DNA of 34,207 bases from Fibrobacter sp. (GCA_012728995.1 JAAYEB010000153.1:1-34207); one strand, 5' to 3'; numbered from the stretch's first letter, positions 26,641-34,207 are shown. Program-made: numbers and translations. Notes: generated by a model not told the origin, from the letters alone.

Positions 26641-28116
26641 TCAGTGTTTTCCAATTACTTCATTACTGCTTTTTATTGCTTCAAAAGAAGCTGTTGCTTT
26701 TTGAACAGTTTCCTGATACTCCCGGGCCGGCACCGAATCTGCTACGATACCCGCACCAGCCTGGATAAGAGCTGTTTCGTTATTGTATACTATCGTCCTT
26801 ATAACTATACATGTATCCATATTGCCATTAAAATCTATATACCCTAATGCTCCCCCGTAAATTCCTCTTTTTACAGATTCAAGTTCATCAATGATTTCCA
26901 TAGCCCTTATTTTCGGAGCCCCAGTAAGAGTCCCTGCAGGAAAACAGGAATAAAGCGCATCGAAACAATCTTTTTTGGGATCAAGTCTGCCTGCGACATT
27001 GGAAACAAGATGAATAACATGAGAGTATATCTCTGCATGCATCATTTCTTCCACTTTTACTGTTCCATACTCACTTACTCTTCCGATATCATTTCTTCCC
27101 AGATCTATCAACATTACATGTTCAGAGCATTCCTTTGGATCTGCCTTTAATTCTTCAATCAGCCTTTCGTCTTCCTTGTCAGTTTTTCCACGTTTCCTTG
27201 TACCTGCAATCGGTCTTGTCTCAACAATTCCATCCTCAACCCGCACAAGCATTTCCGGAGATGCACCGATTACAGATGTATCACCCAACGATAAAAAATA
27301 CATATAAGGAGAAGGGTTTATGACTCGTAAAATTCTGTATAAATTTATCGGATCAGATTGAACTTTTATGGAAAAACGCTGCGAAATGACAACCTGAAAA
27401 ACATCTCCGGCCTTGATATACTGTTTACACTTTTCAACTGCAGCCTCAAAATCCTCACGCTTGAAATTGGAACTGATCTCACTTTTTACTCTCATGGAAA
27501 TACTGCTCCAGGCAAGTCTTACAGCCATTTTATCCTGCATTTTACCTATTTCATACTGGGCATCTTTCCAAGCCTTTTCGATATCATCCCCTTTTTCAAG
27601 TATGATATTGCTTATCAGCATCAACCTGTGTTCTCTATTATCAAAAACTATAAGGTTTTTATAAAACGAAAAATGAATATCATCAAGAGGATCATCTTTT
27701 TCATTATTATCCGGAATTTCTTCCCATAAACGAATAGAATCATAAGAAAAATACCCTACGGCACCACCGGTAAAACGTGGTAATCCGGGAATTCTTGCCG
27801 GTTTATAAACAGCCATAAGACTGCGAAGTTTCTCGACAGGAAAACCGGTACCTTTTTCATTAATTTTACCACTGATTTCCCAGCCATTAGGATTTGAAAC
27901 AAATCTCATGTAAGGCTTTCCCCCTAAAAAGGAGTATCGGGCTACAGCTTCTTCACCGCTTATACTTTCAAGAAGGAAACTGTATTTTTCATTACTGAAC
28001 AGTTTCATCCAGACCGAAACAGGGGTTTCGGTATCAGCAAGTACACTTCTACACACAGGAATTACATTATGATCCTTTGCGAGTTTTTTAACTTCTTCCA
28101 AAGAAGGAATTACCAC
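26641..28116 (-). CDS. trpE: Anthranilate synthase component I
   Basis: The 491-residue enzyme makes anthranilate from chorismate. The N-terminal feedback-binding motif SFLLESISG is intact, so tryptophan inhibition is expected. The C-terminal chorismate-binding domain has [37 protein letters not shown], the [11 protein letters not shown] signature, [10 protein letters not shown], and [22 protein letters not shown]. The start is GTG at 28114-28116 with GGGG about eight bases upstream. About 360 bases separate it from the leader peptide, with the attenuator terminator in between, so its expression probably depends on tryptophan-controlled read-through. It is the first structural gene of the trpEGCF operon. 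Confidence 0.97.
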   Translation of the reverse strand: MVIPSLEEVKKLAKDHNVIPVCRSVLADTETPVSVWMKLFSNEKYSFLLESISGEEAVARYSFLGGKPYMRFVSNPNGWEISGKINEKGTGFPVEKLRSLMAVYKPARIPGLPRFTGGAVGYFSYDSIRLWEEIPDNNEKDDPLDDIHFSFYKNLIVFDNREHRLMLISNIILEKGDDIEKAWKDAQYEIGKMQDKMAVRLAWSSISMRVKSEISSNFKREDFEAAVEKCKQYIKAGDVFQVVISQRFSIKVQSDPINLYRILRVINPSPYMYFLSLGDTSVIGASPEMLVRVEDGIVETRPIAGTRKRGKTDKEDERLIEELKADPKECSEHVMLIDLGRNDIGRVSEYGTVKVEEMMHAEIYSHVIHLVSNVAGRLDPKKDCFDALYSCFPAGTLTGAPKIRAMEIIDELESVKRGIYGGALGYIDFNGNMDTCIVIRTIVYNNETALIQAGAGIVADSVPAREYQETVQKATASFEAIKSSNEVIGKH

Positions 28117-28336
28117 AAATTACCCCACTCTGATCAAAGGTTTATTCTTCTCCTGACATCACTTGACATCAGATTTTCTGGTTTGTTCGGTAATATCCGG
28201 TAAAAATGAAAAGTTGCGTCCAGAAGCCTTTTAAAAGCAATAAAGTGATATCACTCAATGAAGATTGAATTCACTATTATTTGCGCAAAAGATTCTCCCC
28301 ATCGCAGCCTGACCGAACACTACGAACACTTGCATA
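28117..28336 (-). other. Long trp leader segment between attenuator and trpE
   Basis: About 220 bases of transcribed leader without a gene. On the plus strand TGACATCA occurs twice, at 28154-28161 and 28164-28171, ten bases apart, which is one helical turn. A perfect 12-base palindrome AGTGATATCACT lies at 28244-28255. These could be protein-binding sites for an internal promoter or operator. No ribosome site is seen other than that of trpE. Confidence 0.4.
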
Positions 28337-28337
28337 T

Positions 28338-28366
28338 AAAAAAAGCCCGCTCTTTGGAGCGGGCTT
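28338..28366 (-). terminator. trp attenuator intrinsic terminator
   Basis: Read on the minus strand, AAGCCCGCTC / GAGCGGGCTT forms a ten-base GC-rich stem (28357-28366 with 28343-28352) with the four-base loop CAAA, followed by seven Ts. It is the strongest intrinsic terminator in the window and lies 33 bases after the leader-peptide stop codon, well before trpE. Confidence 0.93.
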
Positions 28367-28447
28367 GCAATTTTTTCTATTTAAACATCAGAAAAGGATT
28401 ATGATAGCACCGCTCGGTTAATAAAGCTTCGCCACCAAAAAGCAATC
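28343..28447 (-). promoter_or_regulatory. Tryptophan transcription attenuator: alternative RNA stems 1:2, 2:3 and 3:4
   Basis: Segment 1, GATTGCTTTTTGGT (28434-28447), covers the first Trp codon. It can pair with segment 2, ACCGAGCGGTGCTATC (28403-28418), through GAU/AUC, GC/GC and UUGGU/ACCGA. Segment 2 can instead pair through GAGCGG (28410-28415) and GCT (28406-28408) with AGC-CCGCTC of segment 3 (28357-28365), with one bulged base. Segment 3 otherwise pairs with segment 4 to make the terminator. A ribosome stalled at the Trp codons would cover segment 1, freeing 2 to block the terminator. This is the logic known from the E. coli trp operon. The pairings were found by eye, with no energies computed. 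An extra eight-base pair (28387-28394 with 28455-28462) also exists. Confidence 0.85.
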
Positions 28448-28479
28448 TTTCTTATTTCTGATTTATATACCAAGTTCAT
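28399..28479 (-). CDS. trpL: trp operon leader peptide with tandem Trp codons
   Basis: A 26-codon frame starts at ATG 28477-28479 with AGGAG (28486-28490) six bases upstream, and ends in TAA. Codons 15 and 16 are both TGG in the context AFWWRSF. Tryptophan is rare, so an adjacent pair in a tiny, well-initiated frame just ahead of a terminator and trpE is the hallmark of a ribosome-stalling leader peptide. Its translation, not its product, is expected to matter: low charged tRNA-Trp would stall the ribosome and allow transcription into trpEGCF. The region upstream (28500-28530) is AT-rich with TATATAAC and GATATATT stretches that may contain the promoter, though no clear -35 is seen. The gene is below usual annotation length limits. 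Confidence 0.9.
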   Translation of the reverse strand: MNLVYKSEIRKIAFWWRSFINRAVLS

Positions 28480-28637
28480 ATTTATCTCCTGTTTAATTCA
28501 AAATATATCTGTTATATAAACATGAAAAGAGTTTTTTAAGAAAATTAACCAAACTGCCCGATTCTGGATTACAAACTGTGGAACCCAAAACCACACAGAT
28601 CTTTTTGGGAAGGGGGTAAAAGGCAGATTTTGTATAT

Positions 28638-29855
28638 CTAAACATTTTTTTTCAATCGCTCTCTTAATCTCTTATCCAGCTCAAACAATTCTGATTCCGA
28701 ATCAGCAGTGATAAAAAATGCGTTTCGCAGAGGTTTACTCCATTTATTATTGAAATAAACTTCAAGAGGGCTAACCAACATAATACCTGTTTTTGTTACC
28801 GGATTATATTCCTCTTCCCCAAGCATTTCACTCAAACTATCATAATTATCCGGTACTTTCCCTTTTTTTCTGCTTATGAACCGGAAAAAACAGTGTTTTC
28901 CCTGTGCGCAGGAATTCTTTAACTCAAAAACGATATCAGACATGACATGACGAGCGTTGATTTCGATAACAGAAGCAATCTTGTAGCATCCAGTCAGATG
29001 ATCTTTGTATACAAAAGAGTCCAGGCCAGCAGGCCCCCAGTATCCCTGAGAATACAGCTCTTTTGAAACAATCAGTGCTGTATCTTCAAGAACTTTTTCA
29101 TACTGTTTCAATACCGGGTCCAGTGGAGAGAGATAAATGCCATAAAATGCGCCGAATGTATTTACACACGATCTCAAATGACGAATCAGTGATACAGAAC
29201 CATCATGACCGATTTCTACTCTTGTAGATAAATCACAAACACGCTCATACCATGGTTCAACCACATAGCCACCATGTTTCGATAAAAAAGAGATATCACA
29301 GAAATATTCCTCTGCCTGATCCAAAGATTTAATTTGCCTGAATCCAAAACCGGAGCCACCATATGCGGGCTTGATAACAAGAGGAAATTTATTACTGAGA
29401 GAAGATACTATCTTTGTGTAATCTGCCAGATCGCGCGAAAACTTTGATCCACCAACTCCCCACTCATACTTTTTTGCGAGATAGTTGCTAAAACAGCGGG
29501 AATTTACTTTTTCAACGATCCCGGTATCGGGATGAAAACAACTGGCACCGGCTTGCTTTAATAAGCAAAGGGATTTTTCGTTCCATCCCCATGCTTCTCC
29601 TTTGAACCTGTTGTTACAATTTACCTTTTCGGTAACAGGAAACGGCTGCGGTGTACTCAATCCACATGCGTCGAGATATTTCCAGTAATTATCATGAACA
29701 TCTATTCCCATCAGTATTCGATCCTGCCTGGAACCAAGCGGTGCAAAAAGCACTGTCATCTCTGCACTGGCCTGTTCCACTTTCTGAGAAGAAAACTTAC
29801 CCAGTTCAAGATCGAAAAGGGAGTTAAAATAAAATATTCTGTTCAATTCACACAT
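28638..29855 (-). CDS. ATP-grasp domain protein of unknown substrate, downstream of valS
   Basis: The 405-residue protein has ATP-grasp hallmarks: the nucleotide loop VIKPAYGGSGFGF (160-172), the adenine-hinge strand VVEPW (198-202), and the Mg-binding tail GPAGLDSFVYKD (274-285) with VIEINARHVMSD (296-307), where the E.N.R residues coordinate metal and phosphate. The N-terminal 130 residues contain a pre-ATP-grasp-like region with FAPLGSRQDRILMG, and the last 60 residues are unlike anything I recognise. ATP-grasp enzymes ligate a carboxylate to an amine or thiol through an acyl-phosphate, so a peptide or amino-acid ligase is plausible but unproven. It begins 28 bases after valS, with GAGGTGAT rather far (about 12 bases) from the ATG, and is probably cotranscribed. 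The trp leader lies 160 bases beyond its stop. Confidence 0.85.
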   Translation of the reverse strand: MCELNRIFYFNSLFDLELGKFSSQKVEQASAEMTVLFAPLGSRQDRILMGIDVHDNYWKYLDACGLSTPQPFPVTEKVNCNNRFKGEAWGWNEKSLCLLKQAGASCFHPDTGIVEKVNSRCFSNYLAKKYEWGVGGSKFSRDLADYTKIVSSLSNKFPLVIKPAYGGSGFGFRQIKSLDQAEEYFCDISFLSKHGGYVVEPWYERVCDLSTRVEIGHDGSVSLIRHLRSCVNTFGAFYGIYLSPLDPVLKQYEKVLEDTALIVSKELYSQGYWGPAGLDSFVYKDHLTGCYKIASVIEINARHVMSDIVFELKNSCAQGKHCFFRFISRKKGKVPDNYDSLSEMLGEEEYNPVTKTGIMLVSPLEVYFNNKWSKPLRNAFFITADSESELFELDKRLRERLKKNV

Positions 29856-29883
29856 TCAAAAATCGGGATCACCTCAACTGGAA

Positions 29884-32553
29884 CTATGCCTGCCTGTTTT
29901 CAAGAGCTGCAAGATTTTTCTGAAGTTTCTCCATATTGATTACAAGCCCCTGCTGTTTTTCACGTTCCTTTTCTATTACTTGTTCCGGAGCTTTGGATAT
30001 AAAGTTTTCGTTTTGAAGCCTTTTTTTGCTGGCTTCAATCAGGTTTTGTACACGCGCGATTTCCTTTGTCAGTCTTTCGATTTCGACATTAATATCAATA
30101 AGCCCTTCCAGATGCAGATAGATCTGATTCCCCATTACTACAGCAGCCCCTGCCATATCCGGTTTTTGAGCAGAGCTGGAGATTTCACTTGATGATAATT
30201 TTGAGAACTGATTTATCAGATTTACCTGTGAAGACAACCATCGGGAAACATTTTCATCAATTGGAATAATAAGAGCATTACCCCATTTATCCGGCGGGAC
30301 ATTATTTTCCGATCTTATTGTCCGCAAAGCTGTAATTACCTCTTTAAGCAACCCGAATTTCTCTTCAATACCTTCATCCATAAAACATTGATCTGCAGCC
30401 GGGAATTTTGCATTCATTACAGATTCACTATCAATAACAGCGGGGAAACTTACTTTTTTACAAAGGTTAAACCAGACCTCTTCAGTTATAAACGGCATAA
30501 CAGGATGCAGCAGTTTTAGAACAGACCCCAGTACATATGTTGTAACAGCAATGGCATTATCCCGCCTTGGTGGATCTTCATTCTGATACAGATCCGGCTT
30601 TTTGGCCTCAATATACCAGTCACAGAATTCATGCCATGTGAAGTCATATATTATATGGCAGACCTCATTGAATCTGAAAGAATCCAGTGCTTTGCAAATA
30701 CTTTCGATCGTATGGTTTAGTTTACTCAAGATCCACAGGTCTTCAGCTTTCAACTCATTTTTATCCGGCAGTGAAGAAAACTGTTTTTTGTCCTGAATAT
30801 TACTTAGAATGAAACGTGAGGCGTTCCAGAGTTTGTTGGCAAAGTTCCTTCCGATATCAAAAGTATCTTTACTAAGATAAACATCTGCACCCTGCGCAGT
30901 TATCATTATCATGGAAAACCTGAGTGCATCAGCCCCGTAAACCGGGATAATTTCCAGTGGATCAATTGAATTGCCCAGGGATTTACTCATTTTACGACCG
31001 GTTTTATCGCGAACCGTACCATGTAGAATTACATCATTAAACGGCAGTTTTCCTGTAAAGTGGAGCCCAGCCATAATCATTCTTGCAACCCAGAAAAAAA
31101 GTATTTCTGGTGCAGTAATCAGGGTATTGGTTGGATAAAATTTATCCATAACCGCACTCTGATCGGGCCATCCCATGGTAGAGAACGGCCATAGCCATGA
31201 CGAAAACCAGGTATCGAGCACATTTTCATCCTGATGCAGCTTTTCACTTTGACATACAGGACATCTCTCCGGGGCTTTTTCAGAAACTATAACTTCTCCA
31301 CATTCGCAATACCATACCGGGATACGATGTCCCCACCAGATCTGGCGCGAGATACACCAGTCCCGGATATTTTCCATCCAGTCGACATAAGTCTTTTTCC
31401 ATCTTTGCGGATAAAAAGAAACTTCATTGTCAATAACCGCTTTAAGAGCCCCTTGTGCCAAGGGTTTCATTTTTACAAACCACTGATCGGAATAATATGG
31501 CTCCACAACAGTATGACACCTGTAGCAGTGCCCTACTGCATGAGAATGTTCTTCAATTTTTTCAAGCAAACCCAAGGCTTTAAGATCCTCCACTATTTTT
31601 TTCCGCGCTTCAAACCGGTCTAATCCTTTATAAGAATCGGGAACCGGTCCGGTCATATGACCGGTTTCATCCATGATAACAACAGGCTCAAAATTATGAC
31701 GCAACCCCATTTGAAAATCATTGGGATCGTGTGCAGGCGTAACTTTTACAGCTCCGGTTCCAAACTCCTTTGCAACAAAATCGTCGGCTATCAACGGGAT
31801 ATCTCTGTTTACTATAGGTAGTTTCAGCATCCTGCCTGTCATATCGGAATAACGTTCGTCCTTAGGATTTACAGCGACTGCAGTATCACCCAGCATTGTT
31901 TCGGGACGAGTCGTTGCAATGGTTACAAACCCGCTTCCATCAGAAAACGGATAACGGAAATAGTACAGTTTCCCCTTTAATTCCTTGTGCTCTGCTTCTT
32001 CATCAGACAAAGCGGTCTGGCACCTGGGACACCAGTTAATAATGTATTTTCCTTTATATATCAATCCCTCATTGTACAATTGCACAAACACTTTACGTAC
32101 GGCTTTCGACAATCCCTCATCCATAGTAAACCGTTCACGTTCCCAGTCACATGAACATCCCAGCTTTTTCAACTGATTTGTAATAGTTGCATGATACTCA
32201 TTTTTCCACTCCCATACTTTTTCAATAAAAGCTTCTCTGCCCAGATCATGACGGGTCTTTTTTTCTTTTGCAAGTTTACGTTCAACTACATTCTGGGTTG
32301 CAATTCCGGCATGATCGGTACCAGGCATCCATAGAGATTCAAAACCACTCATTCGTTTATACCGTATCAAAATATCCTGAATAGTATTGTTCAGTGCATG
32401 TCCCATATGAAGTACACCTGTAACATTTGGCGGAGGTATTACAATTGAGTACCCGGGCTTCCTGGATTTTTCATCAGCATGAAAAAGGGTTTTTTCCACC
32501 CAGTACTTATACCAGCGATCTTCTACCTGTGAAGGATTATATTGTTTTTCCAT
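29884..32553 (-). CDS. valS: Valyl-tRNA synthetase
   Basis: The 889-residue class I enzyme charges tRNA-Val. PPPNVTGVLHMGH gives the HIGH motif (HMGH, 49-52), and GRKMSKSLGNS gives KMSKS (521-525). The valine specificity and editing region (CP1) contains TTRPETMLGDTAVAVNP and ARHDPNDF-like AHDPNDFQMG. Zinc-type knots WCPRCQTALSDEE and CECGEVIVSEKAPERCPVC are present. The anticodon-binding domain follows, and the C-terminal coiled coil (about 820-889; INVEIERLTKEIARVQNLIEA) is the tRNA-binding arm typical of ValRS. The length is normal. The ATG has only a weak GAGAG. A structured 5' leader lies 75-140 bases upstream, but no T-box consensus is visible. The ATP-grasp gene follows in the same direction. 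Confidence 0.98.
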   Translation of the reverse strand: MEKQYNPSQVEDRWYKYWVEKTLFHADEKSRKPGYSIVIPPPNVTGVLHMGHALNNTIQDILIRYKRMSGFESLWMPGTDHAGIATQNVVERKLAKEKKTRHDLGREAFIEKVWEWKNEYHATITNQLKKLGCSCDWERERFTMDEGLSKAVRKVFVQLYNEGLIYKGKYIINWCPRCQTALSDEEAEHKELKGKLYYFRYPFSDGSGFVTIATTRPETMLGDTAVAVNPKDERYSDMTGRMLKLPIVNRDIPLIADDFVAKEFGTGAVKVTPAHDPNDFQMGLRHNFEPVVIMDETGHMTGPVPDSYKGLDRFEARKKIVEDLKALGLLEKIEEHSHAVGHCYRCHTVVEPYYSDQWFVKMKPLAQGALKAVIDNEVSFYPQRWKKTYVDWMENIRDWCISRQIWWGHRIPVWYCECGEVIVSEKAPERCPVCQSEKLHQDENVLDTWFSSWLWPFSTMGWPDQSAVMDKFYPTNTLITAPEILFFWVARMIMAGLHFTGKLPFNDVILHGTVRDKTGRKMSKSLGNSIDPLEIIPVYGADALRFSMIMITAQGADVYLSKDTFDIGRNFANKLWNASRFILSNIQDKKQFSSLPDKNELKAEDLWILSKLNHTIESICKALDSFRFNEVCHIIYDFTWHEFCDWYIEAKKPDLYQNEDPPRRDNAIAVTTYVLGSVLKLLHPVMPFITEEVWFNLCKKVSFPAVIDSESVMNAKFPAADQCFMDEGIEEKFGLLKEVITALRTIRSENNVPPDKWGNALIIPIDENVSRWLSSQVNLINQFSKLSSSEISSSAQKPDMAGAAVVMGNQIYLHLEGLIDINVEIERLTKEIARVQNLIEASKKRLQNENFISKAPEQVIEKEREKQQGLVINMEKLQKNLAALENRQA

Positions 32554-32665
32554 TGCACACTCTCTATTCAGTAAACAATTATATTAAAAGTTATTGATTT
32601 CCATAACATATCATAAAGGGTAACTTCGGAAAAGCCAAATGGCTTTGATACCCGGTTTTCAACAC

Positions 32666-32740
32666 TTTCACCCTGTGAACAAGATCCGGGTACCTGTTCG
32701 CTGATCGATTTTGGGCAGAAGTGTTCCAGACATTCTTTCA
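32666..32740 (+). repeat. Degenerate dispersed repeat, copy 3
   Basis: Aligns with 8516-8585 over roughly 65 bases (CCCTG..GAA.AAG, TACCTGTTC, CGATTT, AAGTGT, CCA, ATTCTT in the same order) and shares ACCTGTTCGCTGATC at 32692-32706 with 19235-19249 except for one base. It overlaps the valS leader inverted repeat. Confidence 0.5.
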
Positions 32741-32935
32741 GGTATTCGTTTTAAATTTGAATCAGAAACGATCCTTTTGCAGCGATTAACAAGGAAGTAC
32801 ACATGAATATATGTCTTCAAATCCAAAGGCTGCCTGCTATTAAACTTCCAGACTTCAAATGTAACCTGAAGGATAAAAATATAATACGGAATAGGGCCAA
32901 TTTCAGTAAGAAGTCTGTTATGCAATAAATTTTTC

Positions 32936-32964
32936 AAAAAAAAGGCAGGAATGGGATTCCTGCC
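32936..32964 (-). terminator. Intrinsic terminator of the rubrerythrin gene
   Basis: On the minus strand GGCAGGAAT / ATTCCTGCC forms a perfect nine-base stem with a three-base loop, immediately followed by eight Ts (32936-32943). It begins 10 bases after the rubrerythrin stop codon and separates that gene from valS. Confidence 0.95.
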
Positions 32965-32973
32965 TCAAAACTT

Positions 32974-33549
32974 TCAATAATTATCCGTAAGGACTTCAAA
33001 ATATCCCTGCGGATGTTCACAGCACGGGCATTTTGTCGGCGCCTGTGTTCCTTCATGAATATATCCACATTTACGGCATTTCCATTTGGTTGTTTCGGCT
33101 TTTTTAAATGCTGTTTTTTCTTCAACATTTTTAAGAAGCATCAAAAATCTCTCTTCATGGTGCTGTTCAACACTTGATACAGAATTAAACTGAGCTGCAA
33201 CCTGAGGGAATCCCTCTTCAATTGCTATTTTTGCAAATTCCGGATAAAGTTTTGAATATTCCTCGTTTTCTCCTTCAGCAGCAGCCTTGAGATTTTCTGC
33301 TGTTGTTCCTGTAACACCAGCAGGATATTGTGCATTAATTTCCACCATGCCGCCTGTGAGAAAACGGAAGAATCGTTTAGCATGCTGCTGTTCATTATCT
33401 GCAGTTTCGGTAAATATAGCTGCTATCTGTTCATAACCCTCTTTTTTTGCAACTTTCGCAGCAAAAACGTAGCGGTTGTAAGCCTGAGATTCACCAGCAA
33501 ATGAAGCCAGCAGATTTTTTTCTGTACGTGTGCCTTTAATATCCGGCAT
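32974..33549 (-). CDS. rbr: Rubrerythrin
   Basis: The 191-residue protein has the two classical rubrerythrin parts. The N-terminal ferritin-like four-helix domain carries the diiron ligands in GESQAYNRY, TADNEQQHAKRF, AAEGENEEYSKLYPEFAKIA and SSVEQHHEERF (ExxH-type motifs). The C-terminal rubredoxin-like domain (about 154-185) binds one iron through CRKCGYIHEG and APTKCPCC. It reduces hydrogen peroxide with electrons from rubredoxin or NADH-dependent partners and protects anaerobes from oxidative stress. AGGAGG precedes the ATG. A weak ATTATAAACAATTAAT partial palindrome at 33580-33595, 31 bases upstream, could be part of a PerR/Fur-type site, but the match is poor. It is a single-gene unit with its own terminator. 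Confidence 0.97.
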   Translation of the reverse strand: MPDIKGTRTEKNLLASFAGESQAYNRYVFAAKVAKKEGYEQIAAIFTETADNEQQHAKRFFRFLTGGMVEINAQYPAGVTGTTAENLKAAAEGENEEYSKLYPEFAKIAIEEGFPQVAAQFNSVSSVEQHHEERFLMLLKNVEEKTAFKKAETTKWKCRKCGYIHEGTQAPTKCPCCEHPQGYFEVLTDNY

Positions 33550-34207
33550 GTTTAACCTCCTGATTTAATAATTGAAATGATTATAAACAATTAATATCAA
33601 TTTTTCATGATTTTGAGTCACCTGATCTCAAACAAAACCTCATTCTGTATACAGAAAGAACCCGCCCAGCAACAGTCTTCAGACCCCAGCAGCAATATGC
33701 CCCATGAATCGTTATATGCAAGGTACTGCAGGAAACCGGTGTATTCCTCTAACGTGAGATGATGAAGATGTGCAGATTAGAGATTCAGCCATCTTGGGAA
33801 AATAACATTTTGCAGATCAAAGATAAACATCCGAGTTTTTATAAAAAGCAGAATCTGTTTACAAATTCTTTCATCAATATCCGGTTTCCATCTTTCTGTA
33901 TAAGCAGTTGATATTTCAGCCGCAGACCCTGATATAGATGATCAAATCAATCTTTTTAATATCAATATCAAAATATGTACAGAATTTTAATCATAGAAAA
34001 ACGTTTGGCTACTTAAGCACAAATTATTTTAATTAAGTAATAAATTACACAACAAAAATTATCAGAATGATTTAAGGCGGTAATGATTAATATGCCTGCT
34101 GATATCTTTCACTGTAAGGGAGTTTATACGAAGCTGCTGTGAATAAACGGTTAAAATAATCTCATTAATGTAGTATGTTTAAAGGTTTTTACTATTGTAG
34201 TAAAGTA
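33550..34207. other. 658-base terminal region without a convincing gene
   Basis: The rubrerythrin promoter should lie at about 33580-33640. On the minus strand a frame of about 50 codons ending at 33618 reads like protein (HHLTLEEYTGFLQYLAYNDS and on to NEVLFEIR) but has no start codon and stops near 33770. From 33960 the DNA is very AT-rich. No tRNA, terminator or long frame is visible, and a gene beyond the window edge cannot be excluded. Confidence 0.5.

Larger units (their letters stand above)
32554..32973 (-). promoter_or_regulatory. 420-base region upstream of valS with nested RNA-like hairpins
   Basis: No gene here is convincing; a TTG-started 89-codon frame begins inside the rubrerythrin terminator's T-run and is rejected. 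Inverted repeat TACCCGG (32649-32655) / CCGGGTA (32686-32692) encloses a small perfect hairpin TTCAC-CCT-GTGAA (32667-32679). A second hairpin AAAGCC-AAAT-GGCTTT (32631-32646) lies between it and valS and, on the valS strand, is followed by TCC after four Ts. The order would suit a leader control element for valS, but no known riboswitch consensus is recognised. Confidence 0.4.

Noticed and set aside
32554-32740. T-box riboswitch for valS
   Set aside because: The leader has AGGGTG but not the full T-box consensus or an antiterminator/terminator pair with a U-run, and it lacks a recognisable specifier stem.
32668-32937. 89-codon minus-strand frame between rubrerythrin and valS
   Set aside because: It starts with TTG inside the T-run of the rubrerythrin terminator, has no ribosome site, and overlaps the inverted repeat and dispersed repeat; treated as noncoding.

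Overview
The window is an AT-rich, gene-dense bacterial chromosome segment with about 21 substantial protein genes plus one tiny leader-peptide gene. No rRNA, tRNA, CRISPR array, prophage or intact insertion sequence is visible. The organism is Gram-negative: there is a complete RND/membrane-fusion/TolC-type efflux operon and there are lipoprotein signals. It is probably anaerobic or microaerophilic, judging from rubrerythrin and a PaaK-ACT pair of the kind common in anaerobes. A C-terminal tail resembling the secretion tails of Fibrobacterota/Bacteroidota proteins and the general style of the genes suggest a Fibrobacterota (Chitinivibrionia-like) or other FCB-group member. That lineage call is an inference, not something the sequence proves.

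Layout. 1-3.9 kb (minus): a putative lipoprotein, then a two-gene signalling unit of a Hanks-type Ser/Thr kinase and a large protein ending in a degenerate GGDEF-like domain. 4.4-6.8 kb (plus): FxsA and a dynamin-like GTPase. 7.0-8.2 kb (minus): a geranylgeranyl-reductase-family flavoprotein, followed by 0.8 kb of possible gene debris. 9.0-9.4 kb: a small unknown gene. 9.6-15.2 kb (minus): a tripartite efflux operon in the order OMF, MFP, RND pump. 15.4-17.3 kb (plus, divergent from the pump): a tightly coupled three-gene membrane-stress cassette (YqjD-like, holin-X-like, and DUF3618 plus LEA-like repeats) closed by a hairpin. 17.4-19.2 kb (minus): paaK and its ACT-domain partner. 19.4-20.6 kb: a membrane-anchored AraC-type regulator with a carbohydrate-binding-like sensor region. 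21.0-23.1 kb: a Zn/Cd/Pb-type P1B ATPase. 23.2-24.4 kb: hemW.

24.6-28.5 kb is a tryptophan operon, trpE-trpG-trpC-trpF, lacking trpD, trpB and trpA. In front of it is an unannotated leader peptide with two adjacent Trp codons, overlapping mutually exclusive RNA stems and ending in a strong intrinsic terminator, which is a classical transcription attenuator. 28.6-32.6 kb carries valS and a downstream unknown ATP-grasp enzyme. 33.0-33.5 kb is rubrerythrin with its own terminator. The last 0.66 kb has no convincing gene.

Points most worth a second look: the trp attenuator; the three-gene membrane cassette; a degenerate dispersed repeat in three intergenic regions (about 8.5, 19.2 and 32.7 kb); the kinase plus degenerate-GGDEF pair; and the ATP-grasp enzyme beside valS.
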